This document shows positions 15,664 through 23,433 of a DNA stretch of 64,000 nt, piece after piece. The translations under genes and the position numbers were made by a program. The stretch covers positions 1 through 64,000 of the forward strand of contig NZ_KQ058878.1 in assembly GCF_000982955.1 (NCBI RefSeq), written 5' to 3'. Below the pieces are notes generated by a model. It was not told the DNA's origin and ran no database searches. It worked only from the letters and a program-made list of their open reading frames with translations. Origin of the DNA: Micromonospora sp. HK10. Its GTDB lineage: Bacteria; Actinomycetota; Actinomycetes; Mycobacteriales; Micromonosporaceae. Within the stretch, counting starts at the first letter, position 1, and every line of letters starts with the position of its first letter.

Positions 15664-17001
15664 GTGACCACCGCACCCACCCCGGCCCGCCCGCTCGGCG
15701 GCGTGGCCACCGGCCTCGCCCTCGTCCTGGTCGCCGTGCTGGTCGGCGTGGCCGCGCAGCGGATGACGGCCGGTCCGTCCGCGGCCGGCGCCGCCACGGC
15801 GGTCACCCCCACCGGGCACACCACCACCGTCGAGGTGGTGGCCGAGGGCATGCGCTACCACCCGGCCCGGATCGAGGTGCCCCCGGGCGACCGCCTGGTG
15901 GTCGAGTTCCGCAACCGGGACCACCGCCGGCACGACCTGATCCTGGAGAACGGTGCCCGCACCGCCCTGCTGGGCCAGGGCGGGTCGGCCCGCCTCGACG
16001 CGGGCATCATCGGTGGCCCGACCGAGGGCTGGTGCTCGCTGCCGGGACACCGGCAGGCGGGCATGGCCCTGCGGATCGTCCCGACCGGGTCGGCGGCGGC
16101 GCACGCCCCGACCGGGTCGGCGGCGCCGCAGCCGAGCATCGACGTGATGGCCGACCCCGGGCCGGCCTTCACCGCCCGCGACGCCGTCGCGCCGGCCACC
16201 CCACCGGGCCGGTTGCACCGCCGGGAACTGCACGTACGGGAGGTGGTGCGCGAGGTCGCCGCGGGCGTACGCCAGCGGCTCTGGACCTTCGACGGCACCG
16301 TGCCGGGACCCGTGCTGCGCGGCCGGGTCGGCGACACGTTCGAGATCACCCTGGTCAACGACGGCACGCTGGACCACGGCATCGACTTCCACGCCGGCGC
16401 GGTCGCCCCGGACGAGGTGATGCGCCCGATCGACGCCGGGCAGCGGCTGACCTACCGGTTCACCGCCACCCGGGCCGGCATCTGGATGTACCACTGCTCG
16501 ACCATGCCGATGCTGCACCACATCGGCAACGGCATGTACGGCACCGTGATCATCGACCCGCCCGACCTGCCCCGGGTGGACCGGGAGTACGTGCTCGTCC
16601 AGTCCGAGCTCTACCTCGGGCCGGACGGCGAGCCCGGCGACCTGGCCAAGATGCAGGCCGAGCGCCCCGACGCGGTGGTCTTCAACGGCTACGCCGCCCA
16701 GTACGACCACCGGCCGTTGACCGCCCGCCCCGGGGAGCGGGTCCGGGTCTGGCTGCTCGACGCCGGACCCAACCGGGACACCTCGTTCCACGTCGTCGGC
16801 GCCCAGTTCGACACCGTCTACCGGGAGGGGCACTGGGAGAACCGGGCAACCGACCCGGGCGGCGCGCAGGTGCTCCAGCTCGGTCCGGCGGCCGGGGGGT
16901 TCGTCGAGCTGACGTTCCCCGCTGCCGGGCACTACCCCTTCGTCAACCACGCGATGGTCGACGCCGAGCGCGGTGCCCGCGGCGTGTTCGACGTCCGGTA
17001 G
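15664..17001 (+). CDS. nirK: Copper nitrite reductase with extra N-terminal cupredoxin domain
   Basis: The 445-residue enzyme reduces nitrite to nitric oxide. Residues 12-31 are a membrane anchor or signal. Residues about 48-140 form an additional cupredoxin whose copper ligands are visible as His90, Cys124, His129 and Met134. The NirK core follows: His238 and His243 (LDHGIDFHAG), His277, Cys278, His285/286 and Met291 (MYHCSTMPMLHH then IGNGMYG), and His376 and His429 in the second domain, supplying type 1 and type 2 copper sites. The fused cupredoxin probably passes electrons to the core. GTG start, last gene of the regulator-NnrS-like-NnrS-like-nirK operon. NO-binding hemerythrins next door fit the product. 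Confidence 0.92.
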   Translation: MTTAPTPARPLGGVATGLALVLVAVLVGVAAQRMTAGPSAAGAATAVTPTGHTTTVEVVAEGMRYHPARIEVPPGDRLVVEFRNRDHRRHDLILENGARTALLGQGGSARLDAGIIGGPTEGWCSLPGHRQAGMALRIVPTGSAAAHAPTGSAAPQPSIDVMADPGPAFTARDAVAPATPPGRLHRRELHVREVVREVAAGVRQRLWTFDGTVPGPVLRGRVGDTFEITLVNDGTLDHGIDFHAGAVAPDEVMRPIDAGQRLTYRFTATRAGIWMYHCSTMPMLHHIGNGMYGTVIIDPPDLPRVDREYVLVQSELYLGPDGEPGDLAKMQAERPDAVVFNGYAAQYDHRPLTARPGERVRVWLLDAGPNRDTSFHVVGAQFDTVYREGHWENRATDPGGAQVLQLGPAAGGFVELTFPAAGHYPFVNHAMVDAERGARGVFDVR

Positions 17002-17137
17002 GCGACGCCGCCCGGCCGGTACGGGTACCGGGCGTCGAGCGGCACCGTCCATCCGGCACGGTGACAGACTCGTCCCGGTCCCTATAGATCGCTATGCTCG
17101 ATCGCACGGTCAGCACGAGCAGCGGGGATGGGCGTCG

Positions 17138-18085
17138 ATGAAGGTGCTCGTGACGGGAGCTGCGGGGTTCATCGGCACGTACCTCTGCCGGCTCCTCGAT
17201 CAGCTCGGGGCCGACGTCACACCGATCGACCTGGTCGACTGCGATGTCCGGGACACCGAGGGGCTCCGCTCGATCATCGCCCGGGTGCGCCCGGAAACGG
17301 TCTACCACCTGGCGGCGATCGCCAGCGTGACCGAGTCGTGGGCGCGACCGTCCGAGACCTGGTCCACCAACGTGCTCGGCACGGCCGCCCTGCTCGAGGC
17401 GACGCGGATGGCCGCGCCGACCGCGCGGGTGCTGGTGATGAGCACGGCCAGTGTCTACGACGGCGCGGCGCTCGACGGCCCGGTCGACGAGGCTCGACCG
17501 GTGCAGGCGATCTCACCGTACGGCACGAGCAAGGCGATGGCGGAGACCCTCGCCCGGCACTATTCCGCTGCCTACGGGATGCGCGTGCTGATCGCCCGCC
17601 CGACGAACGTCATCGGACCGGGCCAGCATCCGTCCTACGTGGTGCCCGCGCTGTCCCGGCGGATCCTCGGTGCGCGGGCCGCCGGGCTGTCCAGCATCAC
17701 CAGCGGCAACTGGGATGCGAAGCGTGATTTCGTCGACGTGCGAGACGCGGTGGTCGCCCTCACCCGGATCGCCCAGCTGGGTGCCCCCGGAGGTACGTAC
17801 AACATCTGTACCGGCGTCGGCACCACCATCGCCGAGCTGGCCCGCCAGCTGTGCGCGCTGGCGGACACGGAGTTGACCGTCCTTCCGGACCCGGCGCTGC
17901 AACGCCGGCTCGACGCCCGGTCACTGGTCGGCGATCCGACCCGCATCAACCGTGAGATCGGCTGGCAGGCGCGCCGGCCGCTGACCCGCACGCTCTCCGA
18001 CGTGCTGGCGGCCCTGACGGCGGCGACCGGCGACGGAAGTCCATCCGGCGGCGCGAAAGCGCTCCAGCTGGACGTGCGGAAGTGA
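17138..18085 (+). CDS. NAD-dependent epimerase/dehydratase (extended SDR, GDP-sugar type)
   Basis: The 315-residue protein is an extended short-chain dehydrogenase. TGAAGFIG at residues 6-13 binds NAD(P); the catalytic residues are Ser/Thr at 102-105 (MSTASVYDG), Tyr128 and Lys132 (YGTSK). ARPTNVIGPGQHPSYVVPAL and KRDFVDVRDAV resemble GDP-4-keto-6-deoxy-mannose reductases and GDP-mannose 4,6-dehydratases. I choose ATG 17138 since AGCGGGGA lies upstream and the Rossmann motif starts at once. It overlaps the aminotransferase start by four bases, so the pair likely makes a deoxy-amino sugar nucleotide. The exact substrate is not certain. Confidence 0.88.
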   Translation: MKVLVTGAAGFIGTYLCRLLDQLGADVTPIDLVDCDVRDTEGLRSIIARVRPETVYHLAAIASVTESWARPSETWSTNVLGTAALLEATRMAAPTARVLVMSTASVYDGAALDGPVDEARPVQAISPYGTSKAMAETLARHYSAAYGMRVLIARPTNVIGPGQHPSYVVPALSRRILGARAAGLSSITSGNWDAKRDFVDVRDAVVALTRIAQLGAPGGTYNICTGVGTTIAELARQLCALADTELTVLPDPALQRRLDARSLVGDPTRINREIGWQARRPLTRTLSDVLAALTAATGDGSPSGGAKALQLDVRK

Positions 18086-19197
18086 CCACCCTGGTACCGC
18101 TGTCCCGGCCGAGCCTCGGGCCGCGTGAGCAGGCGTACGTCCAGGATGCGCTGGCCTCCGGCTGGGTGTCCGGCACCGGGCCGTACGTGGAGCGGTTCGA
18201 GGCGGCCCTCGCCGAGCGGCTGTGCCGGTCGCACGTCGTCGCGGTCTCCAGCGGTACGACGGCCCTCGAGTTGACGCTCGCGGCCCTGGGTGTCGGGCCT
18301 GGGGACGAGGTGATCGTGCCCGCGCTCACCTTCGCCGCCCCGGCGGCGGCCGTGCTGACGGTGGGCGCGACACCGGTGCTGTGTGACGTCTCGCCAGCGG
18401 ACTGGACACTCGACCCGGTGGCAGCGGGCGAGCTGATCACGACGCACACCCGAGCGGTGATCGCCGTCGACGTGCTGGGACATCCGTGCGACTATCCGGC
18501 GCTGGCCCGGCTCGGCCTGCCGGTGATCGAGGACGCGGCGCAGGCGCACGGGGCTGCGGTCGGTGACGCCCCGGCGGGCAGCTTCGGGCTCGCGTCGGTG
18601 TTCAGCTTCCACGTGAACAAGGCCGTCACCTCCGGCGAGGGGGGCTGCGTCGCCACCGACGACGCCGAGCTTGCCGCCCGGGTACGCCTGCTGGCCCATC
18701 ACGGGATGACCCCGCAGCGGCCGTACGTCCACGAGGTCGCCGGCCGCAACGGGCGCATGACGAACCTGACCGCAGCGCTCGGGCTGGCCCAGGTGGAACG
18801 GTGGGAGGAACTGGTGGCGGCCCGCCGTCGGGTCGGCGAGCGATACACCGCCCACGCCGACGGGCTCGGGTTCGGCCGCCGGCCGGTGCGGCCGGGGGTA
18901 CGGGCGTCGTGCTGGCTGCACACTGTGGCGACCGATCCGGGCACCCGGGAGCGGTTGGTGCGGTTGGGTCGGGCCAGCGGTGTCGATGTCCGGGGCATCT
19001 GGCCGGCCCTGCCGGAGCTGGCGTTGTACCGCGACCGGGCACCCCGGCCGTGGCCGGTCGCGGCAGCGGTCTCGCGGTCGTGCGCCTGGTTGCCCACCTC
19101 CGCGGACCTGACCGATGAGGAGATCGACCGGGTCGTGCACGCGGTGCTGCGGCCGGCCGCGTCCGGCGACCCGGCCCCCGGCCCCGCCGTCAGGTAG
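18082..19197 (+). CDS. DegT/DnrJ/EryC1/StrS-family sugar aminotransferase
   Basis: The 371-residue PLP enzyme transaminates a keto-sugar nucleotide. SSGTTALELTLAALG binds the phosphate, VDVLGHPCDY and EDAAQAHGA line the active site with the Asp that contacts the pyridine nitrogen, and Lys180 in FHVNKAVTSGEGG forms the Schiff base. The pattern is like perosamine and related amino-sugar synthases. GTG 18082 overlaps the SDR stop codon, so translation is coupled. No glycosyltransferase is adjacent; the product might feed glycan or secondary-metabolite decoration elsewhere. Its stop codon lies in the loop of the first copy of a tandem hairpin repeat. Confidence 0.92.
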   Translation: MTTLVPLSRPSLGPREQAYVQDALASGWVSGTGPYVERFEAALAERLCRSHVVAVSSGTTALELTLAALGVGPGDEVIVPALTFAAPAAAVLTVGATPVLCDVSPADWTLDPVAAGELITTHTRAVIAVDVLGHPCDYPALARLGLPVIEDAAQAHGAAVGDAPAGSFGLASVFSFHVNKAVTSGEGGCVATDDAELAARVRLLAHHGMTPQRPYVHEVAGRNGRMTNLTAALGLAQVERWEELVAARRRVGERYTAHADGLGFGRRPVRPGVRASCWLHTVATDPGTRERLVRLGRASGVDVRGIWPALPELALYRDRAPRPWPVAAAVSRSCAWLPTSADLTDEEIDRVVHAVLRPAASGDPAPGPAVR

Positions 19198-19311
19198 GGG
19201 GACGGCGGGTGCTCCGCGCCCCACGTCCCCGGTCCCGCCGTCAGGTAGGGGGACGGCGGGTGCTCCGCGCCCCACGTCCCCGGTCCCGCCGTCAGGTGGA
19301 GGGACGGCGGG
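19183..19311. repeat. Three tandem copies of a 51-bp unit, each with a terminator-like hairpin
   Basis: CCCGCCGTC and GACGGCGGG form a perfect 9-bp stem in each copy: 19183-19209, 19234-19260 and 19285-19311. The spacing is exactly 51 bp and the sequence between stems is nearly identical. The array sits between convergent genes: copy 1 holds the stop of the aminotransferase, and just after copy 3 is the stop of the luciferase-like gene. It looks like a triplicated bidirectional terminator. Confidence 0.85.
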
Positions 19312-19314
19312 TGC

Positions 19315-20202
19315 TCAGCGCCCGAGCGCGTCGAGGACCTGGCTCACCTGGCCGAGGTGGTCGTCGCCGACCGGGCGGAGGACGACCGTGTCCGCGCCGG
19401 CCTCCCACAGCGCCGCGATCCGCTGTGCCGCTGACTTCGGTGTCCCCGAGGCGACCATCGCGGGGGTGGGCGTGGCCCGGTGCAGGTCGGCGAACTTGCT
19501 CACGATCGGCGCGGCCACGGCAGCCACATGATCCGGGTCGGGATGGACGAGCAGGTGGAGGTAGACGACGATCTCGTGTGGTCGACCCGCCCCGCCGGCC
19601 CGGACGTGCGCCAGGTCGCGGCCGAGGATCTCCGGCGTGGTGCCCTCGGCGAGGATGGTGCCGTCGGCGATCCGCCCGGACAGGGCGAGGGAACGCGGCC
19701 CGACCACTCCGGCGTACAGCGGAGGCGGCACCGGTGGCACGTGTTCGAGGCAGGCGTCGGTCAGCGCGATGGTGTCGGTGGTGAGCGTGACGTGTTCGCC
19801 GGCGAGCAGTCCCCGTACGGCGGTGAACGTGGCGTCGAGCTGCTCGAGCCGGCTCCGGGCCGGGCGGGTGATGCGGCGTAGGCGAGCCGCCGTGCCGTGT
19901 CCGAGCCCGGCCACCAGGCGACCGGGGTACATCTCGGCGAGCGCGGCGAGCTCCATGGCGTGCACGACCGGATTGCGGAGCGGAACGGGACAGATGCCCA
20001 TGCCGATCCGCAACCGGGAGCTGACGGCCAGTGCCGTCGCGGTGAGTGCGACCGAGCCGGCCCAGCCGATGTCCTCGACCAGCCACAGATCGTCGACCCG
20101 CATCGCGTCGAGGGTGCGTACGAAGTCGGGAAGTGCCGTCGGCCGGTGGGCACGGTCGAACATGACACCGAGTGCCCGCGGCGGCCTGCCACTGGGCGGC
20201 AT
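19315..20202 (-). CDS. LLM-class (luciferase-like) F420- or FMN-dependent oxidoreductase
   Basis: The 295-residue protein has the bacterial luciferase-like TIM barrel: DDLWLVEDIGWAGS, SSRLRIGMGICPVPLRNPVV, LAALAEMYPGRLVAGLGHG and a late SGTPKSAAQRIAALWEAGAD segment, all at the positions seen in F420-dependent actinobacterial enzymes. ATG 20202 follows GAGGAGGA. The substrate is unknown. It lies 47 bp downstream of the Nudix gene on the same strand and may share its transcript. The cofactor choice (F420 versus FMN) is inferred from family habit in actinobacteria. Confidence 0.88.
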   Translation of the reverse strand: MPPSGRPPRALGVMFDRAHRPTALPDFVRTLDAMRVDDLWLVEDIGWAGSVALTATALAVSSRLRIGMGICPVPLRNPVVHAMELAALAEMYPGRLVAGLGHGTAARLRRITRPARSRLEQLDATFTAVRGLLAGEHVTLTTDTIALTDACLEHVPPVPPPLYAGVVGPRSLALSGRIADGTILAEGTTPEILGRDLAHVRAGGAGRPHEIVVYLHLLVHPDPDHVAAVAAPIVSKFADLHRATPTPAMVASGTPKSAAQRIAALWEAGADTVVLRPVGDDHLGQVSQVLDALGR

Positions 20203-20249
20203 GTGTCCTCCTCGCGTACCGGTCGTCTACCGGTGGCCGGCAAGAAACG

Positions 20250-20801
20250 CTACAACATGGCCAGCGCGTCGAGGGCCAGATACGCCAGGTCGACGTCGAT
20301 GGTCTCGCCGGCCCGCAGTAGCTCACGGAACTGGACCGGTGGCACGAGTACGACCTCGACGAATTCCTCCGCGTCCAACTGCTGCGCGCGTTCCGGACGG
20401 CAGTCGCGTGCGACCCCGCAGTATTTGCGGGCCGTGCAGTACGAGTCGCCGTAGCACTGCCCGACGATGTCCACCCGGCCCGCGTACCCCGTCTCCTCCA
20501 GCAGCTCGCGGGCGCCGGCGTCGGAAGGGTCCTCACCGTCCTCCAGATAGCCGCCGGGCAACTCGTAGATGAACCGCCCCGGCCCGGGCCGGAACTGTCG
20601 GGTGAGGATCACCTCGCTCGTGGGCGTGAGCGCGAGCACGGCAACGGTGTCCCGTTCGGCGCGGATGCTGAAGGTTTCGTCCCGACCGGAGGGGAGACGG
20701 TAGTCCACCTCCACGACGGCCCGGCCGAAGCGCTCGTAGGCCGTGCGGCGGCGGAGCTCCCGCCACGGTACGGCAAGACGGCTGTCGGGTCCGCTGTCCA
20801 C
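20250..20801 (-). CDS. Nudix hydrolase (ADP-ribose pyrophosphatase-like)
   Basis: The 183-residue protein carries a complete Nudix box at GGYLEDGEDPSDAGARELLEE plus TGY, matching the GX5EX7REUXEEXGU pattern for metal-dependent hydrolysis of nucleoside diphosphates linked to another moiety. Upstream strands VAVLALTPTSEVILTRQFRP and FIYELPGG are typical of ADP-ribose/ADP-sugar pyrophosphatases. The GTG start at 20801 gives the family length. It is divergent from the BadF-type kinase and upstream of the LLM oxidoreductase. Substrate is not determined. Confidence 0.92.
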   Translation of the reverse strand: MDSGPDSRLAVPWRELRRRTAYERFGRAVVEVDYRLPSGRDETFSIRAERDTVAVLALTPTSEVILTRQFRPGPGRFIYELPGGYLEDGEDPSDAGARELLEETGYAGRVDIVGQCYGDSYCTARKYCGVARDCRPERAQQLDAEEFVEVVLVPPVQFRELLRAGETIDVDLAYLALDALAML

Positions 20802-20930
20802 GGCTCACTCAGCCGTCGATCCCGACCGGCACCCACAACGGCCGCTGACCCGTGCCCTTCCGGGGCCGCGCGACCGAGGGTGCCGCCGCGTCGTCCGGAA
20901 ACGGAACCGGGAGCATGCTGCGCATCGGGA

Positions 20931-20943
20931 TATTATTCGGCGA
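20931..20943 (+). promoter_or_regulatory. -10 element for leaderless kinase transcript
   Basis: TATTAT at 20931-20936 ends six bases before the kinase ATG at 20943 and there is no ribosome site, so transcription probably starts at the A of the start codon. Confidence 0.5.
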
Positions 20944-21995
20944 TGGAGGCGATCCCGCAGCCCGGAAACGCCGACGCGGACTGTTGGATCATCGTCGAGG
21001 GTGGTGGCAGCCGCACCACGGTGGTGGTGACCGGCCCGGGTCCCGGTCGGGCCGATGGAGACAGCACCAACCCGCGCAGCGTCGGCCCGGCGCAGGCGGC
21101 GCGGACCCTGCATGACCTCGTCGCCACGGCGCTCGCGGCCGCCGACACCCGGCCGGACGCCGTGACGTTCGCCGTGGCGTCGCACGGTGCCGCCTCGACC
21201 ACGGCGGCGGCGGACGAGTTCGCCCACCTCCTGGACGGCGCGCTGCGGCAGGCCGGCGTCGCGGCCCCGGTCGCGGTCACGGGGGACATCCTGCCGCTGC
21301 TCTTCGGCGTGGACGCGACGCTGACGGTCGCCGTGATCGTGGGGACCGGCACGGAGTACCTGGCCCGGCACGGCACCGACCGGTTCGCGGCGGCCAGCGG
21401 ACTGGACTATCTGCTGACCGACGAGGGCGGCGGGTTCGACCTCGGGCTGCAGGGGCTGCGGGCGGTGGCCCGGGCGCTGGACGGACGGGGCCCGGCGACG
21501 GCGCTGACCGGGTCGGCCCGGGACTGGTGCGGCGGTTCCCCATCCGGTTCGCTGCGCGAGGACCTGTTCCGAAAGGTCTATCAGACGCCTGCCCGCCCCA
21601 CGGTGGCGTCGTTCGCGCGGAGCGTTCTCACCGTCGCCGCGCACGGGGATCCGGTTGCCGGCGCTCTCGTCGACAACGCCGTCGGCGAGGTGCTGGTCGG
21701 GGTCCGGACCGTGCTACGCGCGGTAGGTGCCGACGGCGGCCAGCCGACGCTGATCCTTTCCGGCTCGTTGGCCAGCACCGACAACGCCTTCCGGGAGCGC
21801 CTGCTGACCCGGCTCGTCGCCGAGCTGTCGGCGGCGCAGATCGTCACCCACGACGACAGCGCGTTGGCGCCCGCGGTGCGACGCCTCGGCGAGCTGGTGC
21901 TGGCGCACCGCGACGACCTCGGTCGACTGCGTCGGGCCGGACCGGTGGTGCTGCTGGGATCCGCACCGGCCGCCTCACCGCGTGGCGCGTCTTAG
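20943..21995 (+). CDS. BadF/BadG/BcrA/BcrD-type ATPase (N-acetylglucosamine-kinase-like)
   Basis: The 350-residue protein is a sugar-kinase/actin-fold ATPase of the BadF family, whose members include N-acetylglucosamine kinases. The first phosphate loop is VEGGGSRTTVVVTG, the second is VAVIVGTGTEYLARHG, and LTDEGGGFDLGLQGLRAVARALDGRG matches the GSG/W-type substrate loop of GlcNAc kinases. TLILSGSLAST contributes the adenosine site. The start is an apparent leaderless ATG. Its last 21 bases overlap the end of the convergent membrane-protein gene. A link to that gene and the GlpX-like phosphatase is suggested by position only. Confidence 0.82.
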   Translation: MEAIPQPGNADADCWIIVEGGGSRTTVVVTGPGPGRADGDSTNPRSVGPAQAARTLHDLVATALAAADTRPDAVTFAVASHGAASTTAAADEFAHLLDGALRQAGVAAPVAVTGDILPLLFGVDATLTVAVIVGTGTEYLARHGTDRFAAASGLDYLLTDEGGGFDLGLQGLRAVARALDGRGPATALTGSARDWCGGSPSGSLREDLFRKVYQTPARPTVASFARSVLTVAAHGDPVAGALVDNAVGEVLVGVRTVLRAVGADGGQPTLILSGSLASTDNAFRERLLTRLVAELSAAQIVTHDDSALAPAVRRLGELVLAHRDDLGRLRRAGPVVLLGSAPAASPRGAS

Positions 21996-23369
21996 CGCCA
22001 GCCACACCAGGACCAGCGGTGCGACGATGAGCGCGCCGGAAACGCCCAGTCGGCTCCAGGCGTGCTCGTCCGCCCAGTCGCCTATCTGTTCCACGAAGCT
22101 GGGAATCTGGACGACGGCGAGGACGACCGCGAGCACGGCGATGAGCGAGTCCCGGCGGGAACGTTCCCGCTCCTCGTGCACGCGGTGCAGGCTGACCGCC
22201 AGCGCCCCGTACTTGTCCATGTGCCTGGTCAGCGCGTTCAAGGCGCGGTTGCTGGACCGGTTGCTGATGATCTGCTCGTCCAGCGCCCGGTTGCGGGCCT
22301 CGACGAGCTGCTCCCGGAAGTTGACGATCCGATCCAACAACCGGGTGTGCCGGATGTGGAGCCGGATCATGTCGACCTGCTCGCCCGCGGTGACGTCCTG
22401 ACGGGTGCTGAGTTCGCCGAGCGCATCCCGGTAGCGCTCGCTGAGATCCTCGGCGATCGCGGCCCGCAGCACCCCGCTGCACCAGACGAAGATCGAGGAG
22501 GAGTCGTACCCGTACTGCCGCAACCGGAAGTCGGAGCGGTCGCGCAGCCAGGCCGGCAGATGGGCCATCTCCAGGCAGCAGTCGGCGTTGACGAAGACCA
22601 TGTGGTCGTCGAAGAAGCTGAAACCTGATCGCACCAGCCCGTAGATCTGCTGCCGGCTGCGGCGCAGCCACAGTCCGTCTTCCTTGAAGTGGTCGGAGCT
22701 GTAGGACAGGATCGCGGAAATCTCCCACGCGTACTCCGCCGACTCGCGGATGCCCTCGTACAGGCTGGTGGTCTCCCGTCCATCGGTGCCGTCAAGGTTC
22801 CAGATCTGGATCGCGAACGACCCGGGAACCGACCAACTGCGCTCGATCTCGTCGGCGGTGATGCCGATCTGCGCCACGATGGCCGCTGCCGACTGCTGCC
22901 GGAGCGTCCCGGCGACATCCGGATCGGCGAGCAGTGACAGGAACCGCAACAGGCGGTCCACCGTGAGCGGCGCGTTCAGCTCCACTCCGACCCGCTCCGG
23001 ACGCGGCATGGACAACAGGATCGGAATGGCCGACACCACGTACTCCTCGCCGAGCCACAGCACGGACTGCTGCAATCTCGACGCGTGGCTGCTGTGCACG
23101 ATGCGGGCCAGCGCGGCCGGGATCGGTCCGGCATCGATGAAGGTGGAGTACTCCAGCCCGGCTCCCGGTCGCAGCTTCGAGGCGTACGACCGGTCGTCGT
23201 CGATCGCCTGGAGGGCGCCGCGCTCAAACGCCGTGGACAGGTGCGCCGGGGAGGCCAGGCGGTGGGCGTGATAGCAGATGACCGTGCAGCCACTGATCGA
23301 GAGGCGGTCGGTGCTCGGAGGTGCCGGCACGTCGTTCGGCGAGGCGAGGATGGTCGTGTCGTAGTTCAC
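21975..23369 (-). CDS. Unknown protein with coiled coil and two C-terminal membrane helices (CorA-like topology)
   Basis: I do not recognise a named family with certainty. The 464-residue protein has a mixed alpha/beta soluble region to about residue 330, then long helices rich in Arg/Glu/Gln (VDMIRLHIRHTRLLDRIVNF, then RNRALDEQIISNRSSNRALN), and two membrane helices near 407-424 and 440-459 with a short loop between. This soluble domain, long helix and paired C-terminal helices recall CorA-type channels or RMD1-like proteins, though no GMN motif is present. It lies 64 bp downstream of the GlpX-like gene on the same strand and likely forms an operon with it. ATG 23369; ribosome site AGGTAGGTACC. 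Confidence 0.6.
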   Translation of the reverse strand: MNYDTTILASPNDVPAPPSTDRLSISGCTVICYHAHRLASPAHLSTAFERGALQAIDDDRSYASKLRPGAGLEYSTFIDAGPIPAALARIVHSSHASRLQQSVLWLGEEYVVSAIPILLSMPRPERVGVELNAPLTVDRLLRFLSLLADPDVAGTLRQQSAAAIVAQIGITADEIERSWSVPGSFAIQIWNLDGTDGRETTSLYEGIRESAEYAWEISAILSYSSDHFKEDGLWLRRSRQQIYGLVRSGFSFFDDHMVFVNADCCLEMAHLPAWLRDRSDFRLRQYGYDSSSIFVWCSGVLRAAIAEDLSERYRDALGELSTRQDVTAGEQVDMIRLHIRHTRLLDRIVNFREQLVEARNRALDEQIISNRSSNRALNALTRHMDKYGALAVSLHRVHEERERSRRDSLIAVLAVVLAVVQIPSFVEQIGDWADEHAWSRLGVSGALIVAPLVLVWLALRRATR

Positions 23370-23433
23370 TGGTACCTACCTTCGCTGGCGACGCGGCGGG
23401 AGGTCGCCGAGGGGGCCTGATCGTCGGGGGCGG

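Noticed and set aside
19183-19335. CRISPR-like array
   Set aside because: Only three copies with no variable spacers and inverted stems; it is a tandem repeat of a terminator-like unit.
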